A model generated the notes under the pieces. It did no database searches and was not told the DNA's origin. It saw only the letters and a program-made list of their open reading frames with translations. The position numbers and the translations under genes are program-made. From an uncultured Bacteroidia bacterium (GTDB taxonomy: Bacteria; Bacteroidota; Bacteroidia; J057; CALAJH01), in NCBI GenBank assembly GCA_937922655.1, contig CALAJH010000065.1:1-41923 (forward strand): DNA of 41,923 nucleotides. Reading direction: 5' to 3'. Each line of letters opens with the position of its first letter. Positions within the stretch are counted from its first letter, which is position 1. This document shows positions 40,933-41,923 of the stretch, one piece after another.

Positions 40933-41923
40933 ACGTTTATTATAAAACGCTGATTGAAAATTATTTTTTGACGTTATACTGCTTGATTATACTTTACGTA
41001 GTCGGCGAGGGAGTTTTACGTCTTTTTGGACTGCTCAATCCGCGAATAAACGACATTCGCGGCGGAGTAAGATTGTTGTTTGCATTGGTATCGGGCATAT
41101 TAACCATACCGACGATACATGCTTTATGGGTTACCCGTGGCGTAACGATACTGGTGGCGATACCGCCGTTATGGTATTTGGCTCTCGGCGAATATAAGAA
41201 TGATTTGTACGTCAGGCTTAACGGAAAGTTGTTTGCTTCTTTGTTGTTTGGATATACCCTGCTTTTTGGCGGGTATTGTTTTAAGTACACAATCAACAAT
41301 GATTTAATTTATCGACCTTTTACTTGGGATGCAGGTACGTATCATGGTTCTTATTACGGTATGTTGGTTTCAGGCCGTGAAACCATATTTGCCTTTCCCA
41401 ATGTAATAACCAACCTAGAAACAAGCGTGCCGTATCATTATTTCACTTTATGGAATGCGGGGGCGTGGAGTCATATTCTCGACCGTCCGTTTCCGGTTAT
41501 ATATGCGTTTTTCGTTCCTTTGACGTTGTCGTTTTCAATATATTTTGCTTTGCTTATTTTTATGTTGAAGCATCGTTTATCATACCTGAGCGCCCTTATA
41601 ATTTTTTCAATTCTTGTGTTTTGGAGACAACCCAATTGGAAGTATATCCACGAATACCTTTCATACCATATTTCCGGAGTATTGTTGAGTGGTTTTAAGT
41701 TTCTTGCGGAACATGCCGGTCAATATTTCCATAACCATGAATGGATTTTTTTTACCTTTTCTATTAAAAAAATTTATTTAACTTTAATACTAGCATTGTT
41801 TTTGGTTTTCTCTTTTCGCCGGTCGTTTTATTTGCTTTTTATATCTCCGTTTATACATCCCGCTGCCGTAACTGTCTGGATAACCGTTTTCATTTACGTC
41901 GTACTTCAGATCGTATGGTTTCG
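40929..41923 (+). CDS. Polytopic membrane protein, GT-C- or polymerase-like (partial, runs off the window end)
   Basis: Open from the ATG at 40929 to the window end: 331 codons without a stop. At least seven or eight hydrophobic helices (for example LYCLIILYVVGEGVLRLFGL, LFASLLFGYTLLFGGYCF, FFVPLTLSFSIYFALLIF, LTLILALFLVFSF). The first large loop carries FTWDAGTYHGSYYG, and the next VPYHYFTLWNAGAW. An acidic residue in an early outer loop is a GT-C feature, and a GtrB-type donor-making enzyme lies upstream, so a GT-C transferase or polysaccharide polymerase is likely. Its start overlaps the WbqC stop by 4 nt. The 3' end is unseen. Confidence 0.75.
   Translation, partial: MNVYYKTLIENYFLTLYCLIILYVVGEGVLRLFGLLNPRINDIRGGVRLLFALVSGILTIPTIHALWVTRGVTILVAIPPLWYLALGEYKNDLYVRLNGKLFASLLFGYTLLFGGYCFKYTINNDLIYRPFTWDAGTYHGSYYGMLVSGRETIFAFPNVITNLETSVPYHYFTLWNAGAWSHILDRPFPVIYAFFVPLTLSFSIYFALLIFMLKHRLSYLSALIIFSILVFWRQPNWKYIHEYLSYHISGVLLSGFKFLAEHAGQYFHNHEWIFFTFSIKKIYLTLILALFLVFSFRRSFYLLFISPFIHPAAVTVWITVFIYVVLQIVWF

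Noticed and set aside
40994-41698. Minus-strand and off-frame plus-strand ORFs near the window end
   Set aside because: All lie within the continuous frame from 40929 that encodes a hydrophobic membrane protein and overlaps the WbqC stop.

Overview
The window reads as a chromosome segment of a member of the Bacteroidota with moderately high GC. Evidence for the phylum: the 5' end of a 16S rRNA gene; many promoters of the Bacteroidota form (TTTG, 19-21 nt, TAnnTTTG); type IX secretion sorting tails of both type A and type B; a PID-CTERM protein; a DUF4295 gene next to rpmG; a tiny AURKAIP1/COX24-domain gene; and an IS1-family relic. I do not assign a lower rank.

Layout. 1-600: start of an rRNA operon on the minus strand, driven by three near-identical promoters carried on a ~115 bp tandem repeat. 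614-8650: a mostly minus-strand gene string (histidine-phosphatase protein; MoxR ATPase; glycosyltransferase; coiled-coil membrane protein; zinc-ribbon protein; Nif3-like protein; RNase G; tiny AURKAIP1/COX24 protein; TPR protein), with tRNA-His between the phosphatase and moxR. 8.9-18 kb: central metabolism and housekeeping (isocitrate lyase, PID-CTERM mini-protein plus TatA, aminofutalosine synthase MqnE, PEP carboxykinase, LMW phosphatase, DUF4295, L33, DUF962 protein, S66 LD-carboxypeptidase, sodium:solute symporter). 18.1-24.1 kb: a DEAD-box helicase with a long leader and a 1300-residue propeller/coiled-coil/Y_Y_Y sensor whose kinase ATP-binding half looks degenerate. 24.3-33.7 kb: a cell-surface block with a T9SS type A protein and a beta-helix protein on the minus strand, diverging from a 1426-residue SprB-repeat T9SS type B protein, then three tiny secreted proteins sharing a C-terminal motif. 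33.7-35.4 kb: an Ig-like lipoprotein. 35.5-35.8 kb: an internally deleted IS1 relic. 35.86 kb to the end: a surface-polysaccharide locus (WecE-like aminotransferase, methyltransferase, NeuD-like acyltransferase, GtrB/DPM1-like GT2, GH43/130-like propeller protein, WbqC family, polytopic membrane protein cut by the window end), visibly AT-richer from about 37 kb on.

How the genes fit together. MqnE points to menaquinone synthesis by the futalosine route. Isocitrate lyase with ATP-dependent PEP carboxykinase supports growth on acetate or fatty acids. The surface block and polysaccharide locus together imply an elaborate T9SS-decorated envelope. The least explained element is the trio of mini-genes at 33.0-33.7 kb, whose products are otherwise unlike each other but end in nearly the same Cys/Met-Arg/Asn-Asn motif. 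GC and similarity statements are by eye; no searches were run.
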